Assembly: GCF_014287585.1 (NCBI RefSeq)
Contig: NZ_JACOOJ010000006.1
Span: forward strand, 124,001-188,000
Source of the DNA: Parabacteroides hominis
Lineage (GTDB): Bacteria; Bacteroidota; Bacteroidia; Bacteroidales; Tannerellaceae
DNA: 64,000 nt
Direction: 5' to 3'
The position numbers were made by a program, and so were the translations under genes. This document shows, piece by piece, positions 17,821-27,249 of this stretch. Within the stretch, counting starts at the first letter, position 1. Every line of letters begins with the position of its first letter. The notes under the pieces are model-generated. The model saw nothing but the letters and a program-made list of their open reading frames with translations, made no database searches and was not told the origin of the DNA.

Positions 17821-18866
17821 AGAATGATATACCTATATTGTCTGTTATTGTTCCAGTCTATAACAATGAACAATATTTGTCCAGATGTGTTAGCAGCATT
17901 GTTAATCAGTCTTTTGGAGATTTTGAACTTCTATTGATTGACGATGGAAGCACTGACGGTTCGGGTGTTTTCTGCGATGACTGGAAGAAAAAAGATAATC
18001 GCATCAAGGTGATTCATCAGCTTAATAAGGGAGTGAGTGCTGCTCGTAATAACGGCATTATGCAATCGAGAGGAGAATATATTGCATTTGTGGATTCTGA
18101 CGATTGGGTAGAGAAAGACTACCTGTATTGTTTGTTAAATGATGTTCGGAAAACTGATGGTAAGCGTGGATTGGTGATTCAAGGTTTTGTCTTATATACC
18201 CCTGAAGGAAATCGAATGGAAGGCGGAAAATGTTTTACCCCTATTGCGGTTGATTTCGAACATATAGGGGAGATATGGGAAAAATATGATTTAGGTGAAT
18301 TTGGGTTTTCGTGTTCGAAGCTTTATGATAGAAGCCTGTTGATGCAGTATGATATCCGTTTTGACGAGCGAATAAGTTTTTGTGAAGATCTTCTTTTCAT
18401 GTACGATTATATATTACATATAGATTACTTGGTGATAGGTAGTGCACAGGAATATGCATATGTTAAGTATTCATCTTCTTTATCTGCATTACTTCATCCT
18501 TTTGATATGGAGTATCTTTGTTTTATGGAATATCAAAAGAAAGTGCGGATATTATCGAAAGTTTTTGGTATCCCAATGGCGATGCTGCCTAATGTGACTA
18601 CAGCAATGATGAAAGTATTCCAGCGTGCCTTGAAGACCGATTATCAAATATATAATAAATCGGCAGTCAATAGGAAAGTACGTTTACGGCATTTGAAGAA
18701 GCTCATAAAAACAAATGAAGAGATAGTCCGTCTTTTTTATCATCCAGTGTGTAAGGGTGATTGTGTTGGTAAATTCTTTTTAGTGTATCATTGTTATAGT
18801 TTGTATGATATTTATATGTGTTGTCTTTTTAAGGTAGGTTTTGTCCCCTTATTTAGAGGACCGTAG
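17817..18866 (+). CDS. Glycosyltransferase family 2
   Basis: A 349-residue soluble GT2: SVIVPVYNNEQYLSRCVSSI, LLIDDGSTDGSG, NKGVSAARNNG and the DxD-type FVDSDDW, with a helical C-terminus. These inverting enzymes add single sugars to lipid-linked oligosaccharides. Translation is coupled to the GT8 gene through the ATGA overlap. From here to 19827 A/T content rises relative to the Bat and uxs genes, as often seen in surface-glycan genes that exchange between strains. Confidence 0.92.
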   Translation: MKNDIPILSVIVPVYNNEQYLSRCVSSIVNQSFGDFELLLIDDGSTDGSGVFCDDWKKKDNRIKVIHQLNKGVSAARNNGIMQSRGEYIAFVDSDDWVEKDYLYCLLNDVRKTDGKRGLVIQGFVLYTPEGNRMEGGKCFTPIAVDFEHIGEIWEKYDLGEFGFSCSKLYDRSLLMQYDIRFDERISFCEDLLFMYDYILHIDYLVIGSAQEYAYVKYSSSLSALLHPFDMEYLCFMEYQKKVRILSKVFGIPMAMLPNVTTAMMKVFQRALKTDYQIYNKSAVNRKVRLRHLKKLIKTNEEIVRLFYHPVCKGDCVGKFFLVYHCYSLYDIYMCCLFKVGFVPLFRGP

Positions 18867-18936
18867 AGGTATTTCATTATATCGTTGGAATATAAGTCCG
18901 GTCTTTTATGGACCAAAACATTATCGTTGATTATTG

Positions 18937-19827
18937 ATGAATATGGATACTATGCTAAATTGTGCTTATACTCTGATTATTCCTCACAAAAACATCCCGC
19001 AACTGTTGCAACGATGCTTAGACTCCATTCCCCAAAGAAATGATGTGCAAATTATTGTTGTAGATGACGACAGTTCTCCCGATATAGTGGATTTTGAGCA
19101 TTTTCCCGGGAAGGAGAGAGATGATGTAGAGATTATTTTGACAAAGGAAGGAAAGGGAGCTGGTTATGCCAGAAATTGCGGACTTAAGCGTGCGAAAGGC
19201 GAATGGTTAATCTTTGCAGATGCCGATGATTTCTTCCTTCCAAATTTTCTGGATACTTTGGATATGTATTGTAATACGGATTATGATTTGATTACATTTC
19301 GTGCAGAAAGTACTGATAATACATTGAAATCTGTTCCATCACGTCAATGGAATTATGAAATTATTGCAGAAAATATGGATCTGGAACTTTTGAAATATCG
19401 CAATGATATACCGTGGGCAAAAATGGTTTCTACGAAGTTGGTGCAGGAAAATCGTATTCGTTTTGATGAAACCCCAGCAGCAAATGATGTCATGTTTTCG
19501 GCTTATGTCGATTACTACGCTCATAAGGTAACGGCTTGCTCCACCTCCATTTATTGTGCCACAGTCAGGGGAGATTCTTTACAGTATGCTCCGGTGCTGA
19601 AGAACTTACTTGCACGCGTATCTGTTGCGTGCCGTCTCAATCGTTTTTTAAGGATTATCGGACGTAAGGACAAATATGTATATAGCTATTTTCGTGTGAC
19701 GGAGTGCCGTAAATATTTTGGTCGGCAAGGCTATTTTAAAGCTTTGTCTATATTGCTTTGCCATGAGCGTTGGGAAAATATCTATAAGACGTTTTCCGAT
19801 TTGCTGAAAGCCAAGTTCAGACGTTAG
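18937..19827 (+). CDS. Glycosyltransferase family 2
   Basis: A 296-residue GT2 with LIIPHKNIPQLLQRCLDSIP, IIVVDDDSSPD, GAGYARNCGLKRAKGEWLIFADADDFFLPNF. The DADD metal site is intact. The ATG at 18937 (or 18943) is preferred over a TTG three bases upstream. It is the last gene of the rightward block; a 70-bp gap separates it from the preceding gene. Confidence 0.9.
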   Translation: MNMDTMLNCAYTLIIPHKNIPQLLQRCLDSIPQRNDVQIIVVDDDSSPDIVDFEHFPGKERDDVEIILTKEGKGAGYARNCGLKRAKGEWLIFADADDFFLPNFLDTLDMYCNTDYDLITFRAESTDNTLKSVPSRQWNYEIIAENMDLELLKYRNDIPWAKMVSTKLVQENRIRFDETPAANDVMFSAYVDYYAHKVTACSTSIYCATVRGDSLQYAPVLKNLLARVSVACRLNRFLRIIGRKDKYVYSYFRVTECRKYFGRQGYFKALSILLCHERWENIYKTFSDLLKAKFRR

Positions 19828-19875
19828 CTCTATAATCGGGAGTGAGATAAGAAACGTTTTTTACAATAAGCCTCC

Positions 19876-19898
19876 TTTTTATCTATTTCAGATAAAAA
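19876..19898. terminator. Possible terminator hairpin after the rightward glycan genes
   Basis: TTTTTATCT pairs with AGATAAAAA around a 5-nt loop, about 50 bp after the last glycosyltransferase stop. The stem is A/T only and no long T-run follows, so efficiency is doubtful. Confidence 0.35.
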
Positions 19899-20136
19899 AG
19901 AGATCAGTTCCGGACTGACTTTTGTCCATGAGAATGGTGTCTTTTGTGATATGTCGGCAAATAATCTGCCGATACAGTGGAAATAGCCTGCCGTTTGTCA
20001 ATCTGTTTTCTGGTATTTGCGACATTCGGGAAAAACCGAACTTCCGGAGAATCGAATATTTGAGAGAGTGTGGCGGGGAGTTGGGGAATATGGTAAATGA
20101 TCGAGGGGTATTTTTTGAGTACCGGCATCTCGTTTC

Positions 20137-20241
20137 CGCGACGACCGTCTTCATCGCCATGACAACCGTCTTCATTGCTCCGAGTTGCCGGGTTCACCCT
20201 ATACGAAGACGGTCGTCATGGCGATAAAGACGGTCGTCGCG
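20137..20241. repeat. 37-bp-arm inverted repeat (long hairpin)
   Basis: The arms at 20137-20173 and 20205-20241 pair at 35 of 37 positions around a 31-nt loop. Each arm is built of two copies of a GAC(G/A)ACCGTCTTCAT-type unit separated by GCCAT. The rest of 19828-20408 shows no gene I can support. The GC-rich arms contrast with the surrounding A/T-rich DNA. Confidence 0.85.
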
Positions 20242-20408
20242 GGAAAAAACTGCGCACTTCACGGCAACAACCCATATTTAACCTTTTTCATAGGCTTAAA
20301 ATTCATTGACAGGAGAAGGCTTATCGGCAATTTTTCGTGATTTTGGGCTGTTTTTCTGTTCGATTTATACAATAAGTACTGATATGGCCATTTCTTCAGA
20401 ATCACACC

Positions 20409-21381
20409 CTATTCAATTATCCACCTGTCGATGCATCTTTTTTCCAACGAGAAGTTGACACCGATGCGATACAGTTTCCGGCTGTCCATGGCGAACGGCT
20501 TGGCATATCCTTTTTCCTCAATCTGTTTCAGGGCCTCTTCGGGTGTTCCGTCCAATTTGAACTCCACGATATAGACGTAGTCTTTTGTTTCTATGACCAT
20601 ATCCATGCGGCTTTCGCTCGTGGGACGCTCCACTTTGGTATAGAACCCCAACATGCGCATCACGATGAAAAAAGCGTTCTGGAAGTAGAGTTCAGCATCG
20701 CCCACAATTTTATAGTCCGTGTCGGAAAACATGGTGGCAAGGCGTTTCATGAATTGTTCGGGGTTCCCTTTCTCAACATCGTTGATAAAATTCACCACAT
20801 AATAGGTGGATTCTGTATCTTTGACAGGTGTATAATAAGGCACTAAATAATTGATGAAACCTTCTGCTACTTCTTTGTTAGGAAATCCTAACTGATAGGT
20901 CTCAAATCGTTCCTCATACCCTTTTATCGTGAGGTATCCGCTTTGATAGATCACAGCAATGGGATTGTCCTTGAACGACTCCACGTCCGTAAGAGTCTTT
21001 GCGGTAACCCCCTCATCGGTAAGGTTCGGCAGGCAGAAGTTGCTGTCCTTCAGTAGCTTCACAAGAAAGGAAGGTGTACCTGTATTGAACCAATAGCTTT
21101 TGAATTTCAGGCTGTCAAGCGTGCATAGCAGGCTGAACGGATTGTAAATATCTGTACCGTTTTCCACGAAGTGATATCCGTCATAGCAGTCTTTCAGGCG
21201 GAGGCATACATCTTCATAGGAGGTGCTGTTTGCCGCAGCAAGTAGTTGTAACGGCTTTTCAAAGTTGGCGTGAATCTCCTCCTGGGTGATGCCGCATATC
21301 GATCAATGCGGTCTTGTCCACATAGACGTATCCGCCAAGGCGTATTTTCTCAAAACTCTGTATTCCGATAGGATATTTCAT
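20409..21381 (-). pseudogene. AAA-ATPase-like/PD-(D/E)XK nuclease protein, internally deleted and frameshifted
   Basis: The 5' end encodes MKYPIGIQSFEKIRLGGYVYVDKTALI, the standard start of the large Bacteroidales AAA-ATPase-like family (DUF1703-type). Around 21297-21304 the sequence then jumps to CGITQEEIHANFEKPLQLL, which in intact members lies about 200 residues later, and the reading frame changes. The P-loop ATPase core is therefore missing. The C-terminal part is open from 21167 to 20409 and keeps the nuclease-like region (MDMVIETKDYVYIVEFKLDG). Intact relatives are about 500-580 residues. It is best read as a decayed gene; a 252-residue nuclease-only product is possible but unlikely. 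Confidence 0.85.
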
Positions 21382-21508
21382 ACGATTCTGCTTTATTCTG
21401 TTGCGAAGATAACGAAAAAATATTCATAATTTCAAATCTCCCAAGTTCTATCAGGGTAACCGCAACAAAATATTCCATTGCATAAATGGTTCACTTTTGC
21501 TAAAATAT

Positions 21509-21655
21509 GAGTCTGATAGACGCAAATATAATTTTGACGCGGATTTCGCGAATAACGCGGATAAGAAATATGTATCAGGTGTTTAATTCGCCTTATCCGC
21601 GAAATCCGCGTCAAGAAATCCTGTTTATTTATTTTAATCTGCGTCTATCAGACTC
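21509..21655. repeat. Nested inverted-repeat element
   Basis: Outer arms GAGTCTGATAGACGCA (21509-21524) and TGCGTCTATCAGACTC (21640-21655) are perfectly complementary. Nested inside are GACGCGGATTTCGCG with ACGCGGATAAG (21536-21565) and CTTATCCGCGAAATCCGCGTC (21592-21612). It belongs to the same CGGATT-rich family as the elements at 22085 and 46106. No ORF is associated. Confidence 0.8.
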
Positions 21656-21684
21656 AAAGCTCTTATGTGAAGTTGTTCCTATAG

Positions 21685-22060
21685 ATGCCTGTCGCTTCCC
21701 GAAAAGACAGGCATCGGTTACCGGATAGATGCCGACCTTTTTCCTGCTACCCTATAGGCTTTTCCCGGACAGGCTAAAGGCTGTGTTTTTTAGCCTATAA
21801 CCTATATTTTATGGGACAGGAACCAATTCCGAACCCTTATATGAGAAAATTGAAAACAGGGTTCACGGCGGTAAAAGTCTAATGGCCAGCGATTTGTTGT
21901 GAAGGCTGTGAAACCGGTTTACGATCAGCCAATCCTATCGATCAATCCCGCCTTTTTTTATCTTGCATTCACAGGGTTCACAGCAACATGCTGATCTACA
22001 GAGTCTCCCGGACAGTGTGAACCCTGATTAAATAAAATAACCAGGAGGTATTTAGAGGAT
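21685..22060. repeat. Cluster of short hairpins and CAGGGTTCAC repeats
   Basis: GATGCCTGTC pairs with GACAGGCATC near 21685-21716. TATAGGCT pairs with AGCCTATA near 21752-21800. Copies of CAGGGTTCAC occur in both orientations near 21856, 21973 and 22014. I see no gene in 21382-22478; it is an array of dispersed repeats between the pseudogene and the flippase gene. Confidence 0.6.
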
Positions 22061-22084
22061 AATCTAAGAAAAACTGAACCTATA

Positions 22085-22172
22085 TTTTAGGCACGGATTT
22101 CACGGATTACACGGCAAGAAGTTTTTTCAAAACATATTTAAACCGTGAAATCCGTGTAATCCGTGCCTAAAA
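22085..22172. repeat. Dispersed inverted repeat (GGCACGGATT family)
   Basis: Arms 22085-22114 and 22143-22172 are inverted copies of a TTTTAGGCACGGATT start followed by CACGGATT-type triplets, around a 28-nt A/T-rich loop. TGAACC and GGTTCA further out extend the dyad. The element at 46106-46191 is closely similar. Confidence 0.8.
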
Positions 22173-22305
22173 TTGGTTCAAATCTGCCAATATTTGAACC
22201 TATTCTAAACGGATTTATATATAATAAAAAATACAAGAACCCCTTCAAAAAAGGCGGATATTCATATTTTGTTGATATTCAGTTTTTTGTAAAATATCTT
22301 GTTTC

Positions 22306-22418
22306 TTAAAAAATATTACCCTTGCATGAAATTTGAAATATATGGGGTATAAAATCAAATTTCATGCGCTGCTGTTTCGATCCAGACCAATGGGTATTTT
22401 GGAAAACCGTACAATAAG
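22306..22418 (+). repeat. 113-bp dispersed element, copy A
   Basis: It shares an ordered set of blocks with 44442-44555: TTAAAAAATATTACCCTTGC, a central GAAATT/TTTCAT dyad, GTTTCGAT, AATGGGTATTTT and ACAATAAG, with nearly the same overall length. In this copy GCATGAAATTT pairs with AAATTTCATGC. It may be a small mobile or structured-RNA element. Confidence 0.65.
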
Positions 22419-22478
22419 TTTGCTTTAATCAAAATAGTCGCTTGGATGGAGTCTCTTTTTGCACACGAACAAATATGT

Positions 22479-24020
22479 TTACTGTTTTTGGACTGCTTTC
22501 CAGATCCGTTTCGATAAAAACTTCATCCCGTCTGAAAAAATGTAGAACAATGGAATGAATATCAATAAAAATAGGGTAGATGAATAGAAAGCGTAAAGAA
22601 TCCAGCTCCCGTATCCGTTTGTCGGATTAAATAGTGGCAAAAGGAATAATATTCCATCAGTCCCCGACCAGGATAACAAAAGCAATGCCGTATATTTCAC
22701 GATGTTCTTCCAGTAGAGGGAAACAGGCATTCTGAAACCCTGTTTATACAGGAAATAAACTTTCCAAACGCAAACGATAGTCAGCGAACTGGCAATATCG
22801 CCCAATAAAACGCCCGGAAGCCCCCATATGCTGCCGCCCGCCAAGGCTACAACAACCGTTATGGTCAGAGTCACGATCGGAGCCCAGGTGTCATGATACA
22901 AACCATAGCCATTGATGAATTGATCGACCGTACCTCTATACTGGCTGACAAAAAAATTAGCCAGGATAATAATCAAAACAGAATGCGGCAAGACATAATC
23001 TGCTCCTAACCAAATGGTGATAAACGGATCGATCAGGTGATAAAGGGCGAAAGTGAAAAAACCGGCTATCACAAAACGCAAGGAATTGAGTTCCCAAAAT
23101 ACCTGTTGAATTCTCTTTTGGTCACCCTCGGCTATCAGATGGCCGACTCCGGCTCCTGTACTTCCCAAAAAATTATTCACCAGTAAGTTCAGCTTTGTTA
23201 TCAACAACATATAGTTGCCATAATAAGCGACTAACTTCAGGGACGTAAATGCATAAATCAGAAACGGGAGCAACTGTGAACGGCCTGTGCCTGCCAACAC
23301 GTGTACGAATAATTGGCGGGATTTCTGTATGATAATCTTATGCTCCGCATATTTCTCTTTCCCGACGGCAACACTGCATTTCAGCCAGGGATAGACTTGA
23401 TCGATCTTCCGGTTCAAGATAAATGAATACAAGATGCCGAAAATCAATTCGATCGCTATCCACAAATAATAGCTACCTGTATAGCAAACCAATGCCATCT
23501 GCAATAACGTTTTAACCAGATTTGCGGTTTGCGAGTAAGCTGTAACCACATAATTGCGCTGGTCCGCTCCTAAAAGGACTTGGCGGTAATTGACAAAATA
23601 GCCGATCAGGGAAGAGGCTAAAAAAGAAAAATAAGCAAAATAGATAATGCCCGGTTCGATCTCCGTATTTTTGAATATAAGCGGGAAGAAAAGAGCCAGT
23701 ATTCCGCCTGATACCAAAATGGACAAACCTACGTAGCGATACAGATAGCCTAACACGGAGATGATCTCCCGTAGTTTTTCCCGATCCTTTTCGAATAAGG
23801 GCTTGTAAAGAATATACCCCATGGAAGCACCGATTCCCAAGTTTGCCAGATTCAAGAACCCCAGCAGGTTCTGTAATGTCCCCGTCAACCCGATGAAGTC
23901 GGCTCCCAGTTGCTCTAAGAATATTTTCCGGGAGAAAAAAGAGACGAATAAAGTGATGACATAGAAAAGGACATTCACTTTTGCATTCAGAAAACTCTTA
24001 TGTAAGCGGGATTCAGGCAT
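22479..24020 (-). CDS. Polysaccharide flippase (Wzx-like, MATE/MOP superfamily)
   Basis: A 513-residue membrane protein with about 12-14 predicted helices and the N-terminal signature of polysaccharide transporters (FLEQLGADFIGLTGTLQNLLGFLNLANLGIGASMGY). It would flip the lipid-linked repeat unit across the inner membrane. It is the last gene of the leftward operon and overlaps the upstream glycosyltransferase by 8 bp. Confidence 0.9.
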   Translation of the reverse strand: MPESRLHKSFLNAKVNVLFYVITLFVSFFSRKIFLEQLGADFIGLTGTLQNLLGFLNLANLGIGASMGYILYKPLFEKDREKLREIISVLGYLYRYVGLSILVSGGILALFFPLIFKNTEIEPGIIYFAYFSFLASSLIGYFVNYRQVLLGADQRNYVVTAYSQTANLVKTLLQMALVCYTGSYYLWIAIELIFGILYSFILNRKIDQVYPWLKCSVAVGKEKYAEHKIIIQKSRQLFVHVLAGTGRSQLLPFLIYAFTSLKLVAYYGNYMLLITKLNLLVNNFLGSTGAGVGHLIAEGDQKRIQQVFWELNSLRFVIAGFFTFALYHLIDPFITIWLGADYVLPHSVLIIILANFFVSQYRGTVDQFINGYGLYHDTWAPIVTLTITVVVALAGGSIWGLPGVLLGDIASSLTIVCVWKVYFLYKQGFRMPVSLYWKNIVKYTALLLLSWSGTDGILFLLPLFNPTNGYGSWILYAFYSSTLFLLIFIPLFYIFSDGMKFLSKRIWKAVQKQ

Positions 24021-24900
24021 GGGTCTCTTTTATATTATCTTTTAATCCACGGAAAGAGCCTTTAATGAAAGCGATAAGCATTTCCTTTTCATTATGTATA
24101 CTGTAAAATAAAATATTTTTAGGGATGACGATAAACAATAGATAAGATAATGCTAACATCTTAATAAATGCTTTATAGTTACGTCTTGTGAACATGATTC
24201 TACTACGTGTCAGATAATATAAACGAAGCGGAGTACCACGTTTGATTGTCATACTTTCTTTATGGAATACGGACACTGCCGGTTCAAACCAGGTTTGGTA
24301 TCCTGCTCTTTGAAGTTGCAAACTCCAATCTAATTCTTCATAAAAGAGAAAATAGATTTCGGTCATTAGTCCTGCATGTTCCAATACCTTGCGGGATGTG
24401 AGAACACAGGCGCCATGAATAAAAGCAGTTGGAGTCGCTTGGTCGTATTGTCCATGATCTATTTGCTTTGTACCGATCTTCCGATTACTTATTCGGATGG
24501 GATTCATCGGTGTATAACCTGCATACTGGATTATATTGGGGTGATCCTCGTATTTGATTTTCGGAGAGACAGCCCCAATGGCTGGTGAAGATTGCATGCG
24601 ATTAACCAATGTTTCGAGAAAAGGTCCGTTTATGACTACATCATTGTTGATAAATAAAATATATTCTCCTGCGGAATATTCATATCCTAAATTGTTGCCT
24701 CCTGCAAATCCTAAATTTTGTTCCGATGAAATAATAGTTGCATCAGGATAATCGTTTTCTAACCGCAAGGCTTCTTCTTTTGTCGGAGAATTATCGACGA
24801 CAATGATTTCATACGGATAAGTTTCATACTTTCGGATGCTATTGATCAGTTCGCATGTATCTTTATATCCGTTATAATTGATAGTAATGATCGATACCAT
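24013..24900 (-). CDS. Glycosyltransferase family 2 (rhamnosyltransferase-like)
   Basis: A 295-residue GT2: VSIITINYNGYKDTCELINSI, IIVVDNSPT, NLGFAGGNNLGY and FINNDVV, the NDD/DxD-type metal site seen in WbbL-like rhamnosyltransferases, plus FFYEELDWSLQLQRAGY and a hydrophobic C-terminal segment. The ATG at 24900 follows the stop of the upstream gene by 1 bp; the longer open frame to 25008 overlaps that gene and lacks family support. Confidence 0.9.
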   Translation of the reverse strand: MVSIITINYNGYKDTCELINSIRKYETYPYEIIVVDNSPTKEEALRLENDYPDATIISSEQNLGFAGGNNLGYEYSAGEYILFINNDVVINGPFLETLVNRMQSSPAIGAVSPKIKYEDHPNIIQYAGYTPMNPIRISNRKIGTKQIDHGQYDQATPTAFIHGACVLTSRKVLEHAGLMTEIYFLFYEELDWSLQLQRAGYQTWFEPAVSVFHKESMTIKRGTPLRLYYLTRSRIMFTRRNYKAFIKMLALSYLLFIVIPKNILFYSIHNEKEMLIAFIKGSFRGLKDNIKETHA

Positions 24901-24901
24901 A

Positions 24902-26101
24902 TTAGAAGGCTTGAAACTGTTCGATGATGTTATATATTTTCTGGACACTATGTTGCCAACTGTGTGTATGGGCGAAACGAATACGTTGTTCTTCTTTATT
25001 TTTATCACCGCATTCTTTCAGCGCGGCATCCAAGGCTTGAAGATATTCTTCGGTATTTGCCGGCAGATAGGCATATTCGGCAAAGATATCTCTCATCGTA
25101 TGGGTACTGGTTGCCACTATGGGTTTCCCCATGGCCAAGTACTCATCTACCTTTAACGGATAATTCCCGTCTGTAATATCATTGATAATTTGCGGATTGA
25201 TACAGACGTCGCATCCGGTAATATAGGCAGGTAATGTTTCTACTCGTTTTTTTCCTAAGAAATATACATTAGGCAACCGATGGAGAGGATGATTGCTGAA
25301 TGTTTCATCTTCCGGCCCAATGAATACGAAATTGTATTGGGAGCGGCTTTGTGCCACATCCATTAATAAATTGCAATCTAAACGTAGAGCTATTACACTA
25401 CCTACATATCCGATTATCGGAGAAGGTATGTGTTTCAGGTCTTCGGGAACTTCCCATTTTTTTCGGGCATCATATAGCTCCAAGTTAACGCCGGTTTCGA
25501 TCGGGAAGGTGTTAAGGTTATATTTCTTGAAGCGTATGGCAAACTGTGTAGAATTAGTTAAAACAATGTCCAACTTTGCCGCCAGCATGGCTTCGAGCCG
25601 CGCTCCGTTTTTTTTCCAGTACGGTTGCCCGATGACGAAATCTCTACAATAATAAATAGAAAGGGCAGGTTTGATGTATTCTTTTAGATACTGGCTTCGA
25701 TAGATGTCGGTATCGATCAGGTGTATGTAGTCTGTGAATCCGAATCGGGAAGCCACTTTGCAAATATAATCTGCGATCATTTTGTTGTTTATCCTGTTTA
25801 CGGTGTCGAACAGACAGGCCGTAGGCAGGCCGCCTACCGGGAATACACAGAAAGGACAATCTGCCACCCACATCCTTTCATTGATCTGGCGGATGGGGGA
25901 TACCCGTTTCTTGACCACGTCCATCCTGTGTTTCCATGCTGCATTCTTATTCCCTCGAAAACGCGTGGAATAGTCCATCGGTGTATTTATATATAAGACA
26001 CGGTTCGTTTTGGAAATTTCCAAAGCCGTATTTTTGATGGTACTGCCTATTTCGATGTCCCAGGGTTGTAGGCTGGTAATGATAAAGTCGCGATTTTTCA
26101 T
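24902..26101 (-). CDS. Glycosyltransferase, GT-B fold (family 1/4-like)
   Basis: A 399-residue protein with an N-terminal Rossmann-like half (MKNRDFIITSLQPWDIEIGS) and a C-terminal GT4-type half that holds IIGYVGSVIALRLD, NVYFLGKKRVETLPAYI and VDEYLAMGKPIVATSTHTM, the nucleotide-sugar binding region. It acts in the cytoplasm on a lipid-linked glycan. It is spaced by 7 bp from the next upstream gene. Confidence 0.87.
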   Translation of the reverse strand: MKNRDFIITSLQPWDIEIGSTIKNTALEISKTNRVLYINTPMDYSTRFRGNKNAAWKHRMDVVKKRVSPIRQINERMWVADCPFCVFPVGGLPTACLFDTVNRINNKMIADYICKVASRFGFTDYIHLIDTDIYRSQYLKEYIKPALSIYYCRDFVIGQPYWKKNGARLEAMLAAKLDIVLTNSTQFAIRFKKYNLNTFPIETGVNLELYDARKKWEVPEDLKHIPSPIIGYVGSVIALRLDCNLLMDVAQSRSQYNFVFIGPEDETFSNHPLHRLPNVYFLGKKRVETLPAYITGCDVCINPQIINDITDGNYPLKVDEYLAMGKPIVATSTHTMRDIFAEYAYLPANTEEYLQALDAALKECGDKNKEEQRIRFAHTHSWQHSVQKIYNIIEQFQAF

Positions 26102-26108
26102 GCTGATA

Positions 26109-27233
26109 TTATTTAGATTCGACAGTCGATTGATATAGTTTTAACAGTTCACGGGCTGTTTGCTCCCATGAAAAACATTTGGCGCGTCCGAGTCCATAAG
26201 CCGATTGTTTTTGATAATGTTCCTTATCCTGTTCCAATAAAAGAAGCTGATTCGCTATCGATTGTTCGTCTGTAGGGTCTGCCAGAATAGCGCCTTCTCC
26301 TCCGACTTCCGGCATGGATGACGTGTTGGAGGTTATTACCGGGATGCCGCAAGCCATTGCTTCCAGCAGAGGGATGCCGAAACTTTCCCGCAAAGATGTA
26401 TAAAGGAAAGCAAAAGCCCCATTGTATATAAAAGGCAAATCTGTGTTGGGAATATAACCCGGTAGATGAAGATAAGGACGAATATCTTCCAAACCTGTTT
26501 CTTTTAAAATCTCATCTACATATTCCGCTTTCAGGTCTGCAATTAATAGAGGGCGTTTTTCTTCGGATCGTTGCAGATACAGATGATAGGCTTTCAATGT
26601 GCTGGGCGTATTTTTCTTGGGATCCGTATTCCCTAAGAAAAACAAATAGCCGGTTGACGGCATATATTTTTGTGTGACTGCCTTTATGTCATCCAATGGC
26701 TGAAAATGATTACTAAAACCATTATAGATAGCCATGATCTTATTCTCCGGCAAATGAAGCGTTTCACGTATCCGGTTACATTCGAAATGAGATACGGTGA
26801 TTATTTTTCGACATTTAGGCAAAATGTGCGGTACAACCAGACGCCTGTAGTACCATCCCATATTCTGGTATAGAGATTTACTGCTGCTCTGTCTATTTTC
26901 CAAAAAAATAATATCATGAAGAGTCAGGATCAGAGGAACCTGCGTATGCAAAGGTGCTGTATTGCTTGTGCAATGAAGCAAATCCGGTTTGAATTTATTT
27001 ATTGCGCGTGGCAATGCCCATTGTTCCCAAAGGGGATAGGTCGGACATTTCACTTCGATGATATGTACATTATCCGTTTCTTCCAGACAGTGGTCTGTTC
27101 CCGGACTTACAAAAATGAAATATTCATTTTCCTTATCGATCTTTTGTAGCTCACGTACGGTTTCAAGAACCACAAAATCCATTCCGTGTTTATTCGGGCG
27201 GAAAATACGTTGTGCTTCTATTGCGATTTTCAT
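26109..27233 (-). CDS. Glycosyltransferase family 4
   Basis: A 374-residue GT4 with MKIAIEAQRIFRPNKHGMDFV at the start, YLFFLGNTDPKKN and the family signature ESFGIPLLEAMACGIPVI followed by MPEVGGEGA (the E-x7-E motif). The start at 27233 is preferred because it fits the GT4 N-terminus and clears the upstream stop at 27250; an open frame reaches 27275. Retaining transfer from an NDP-sugar is expected; the sugar is unknown. Confidence 0.92.
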   Translation of the reverse strand: MKIAIEAQRIFRPNKHGMDFVVLETVRELQKIDKENEYFIFVSPGTDHCLEETDNVHIIEVKCPTYPLWEQWALPRAINKFKPDLLHCTSNTAPLHTQVPLILTLHDIIFLENRQSSSKSLYQNMGWYYRRLVVPHILPKCRKIITVSHFECNRIRETLHLPENKIMAIYNGFSNHFQPLDDIKAVTQKYMPSTGYLFFLGNTDPKKNTPSTLKAYHLYLQRSEEKRPLLIADLKAEYVDEILKETGLEDIRPYLHLPGYIPNTDLPFIYNGAFAFLYTSLRESFGIPLLEAMACGIPVITSNTSSMPEVGGEGAILADPTDEQSIANQLLLLEQDKEHYQKQSAYGLGRAKCFSWEQTARELLKLYQSTVESK

Positions 27234-27249
27234 TTTGCCGGGTTTTATA

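Noticed and set aside
21509..21655. Second promoter inverton
   Set aside because: The outer inverted repeats are perfect, but no promoter box pointing at a nearby gene lies inside; the nearest genes are a pseudogene and the 3' end of the flippase gene.
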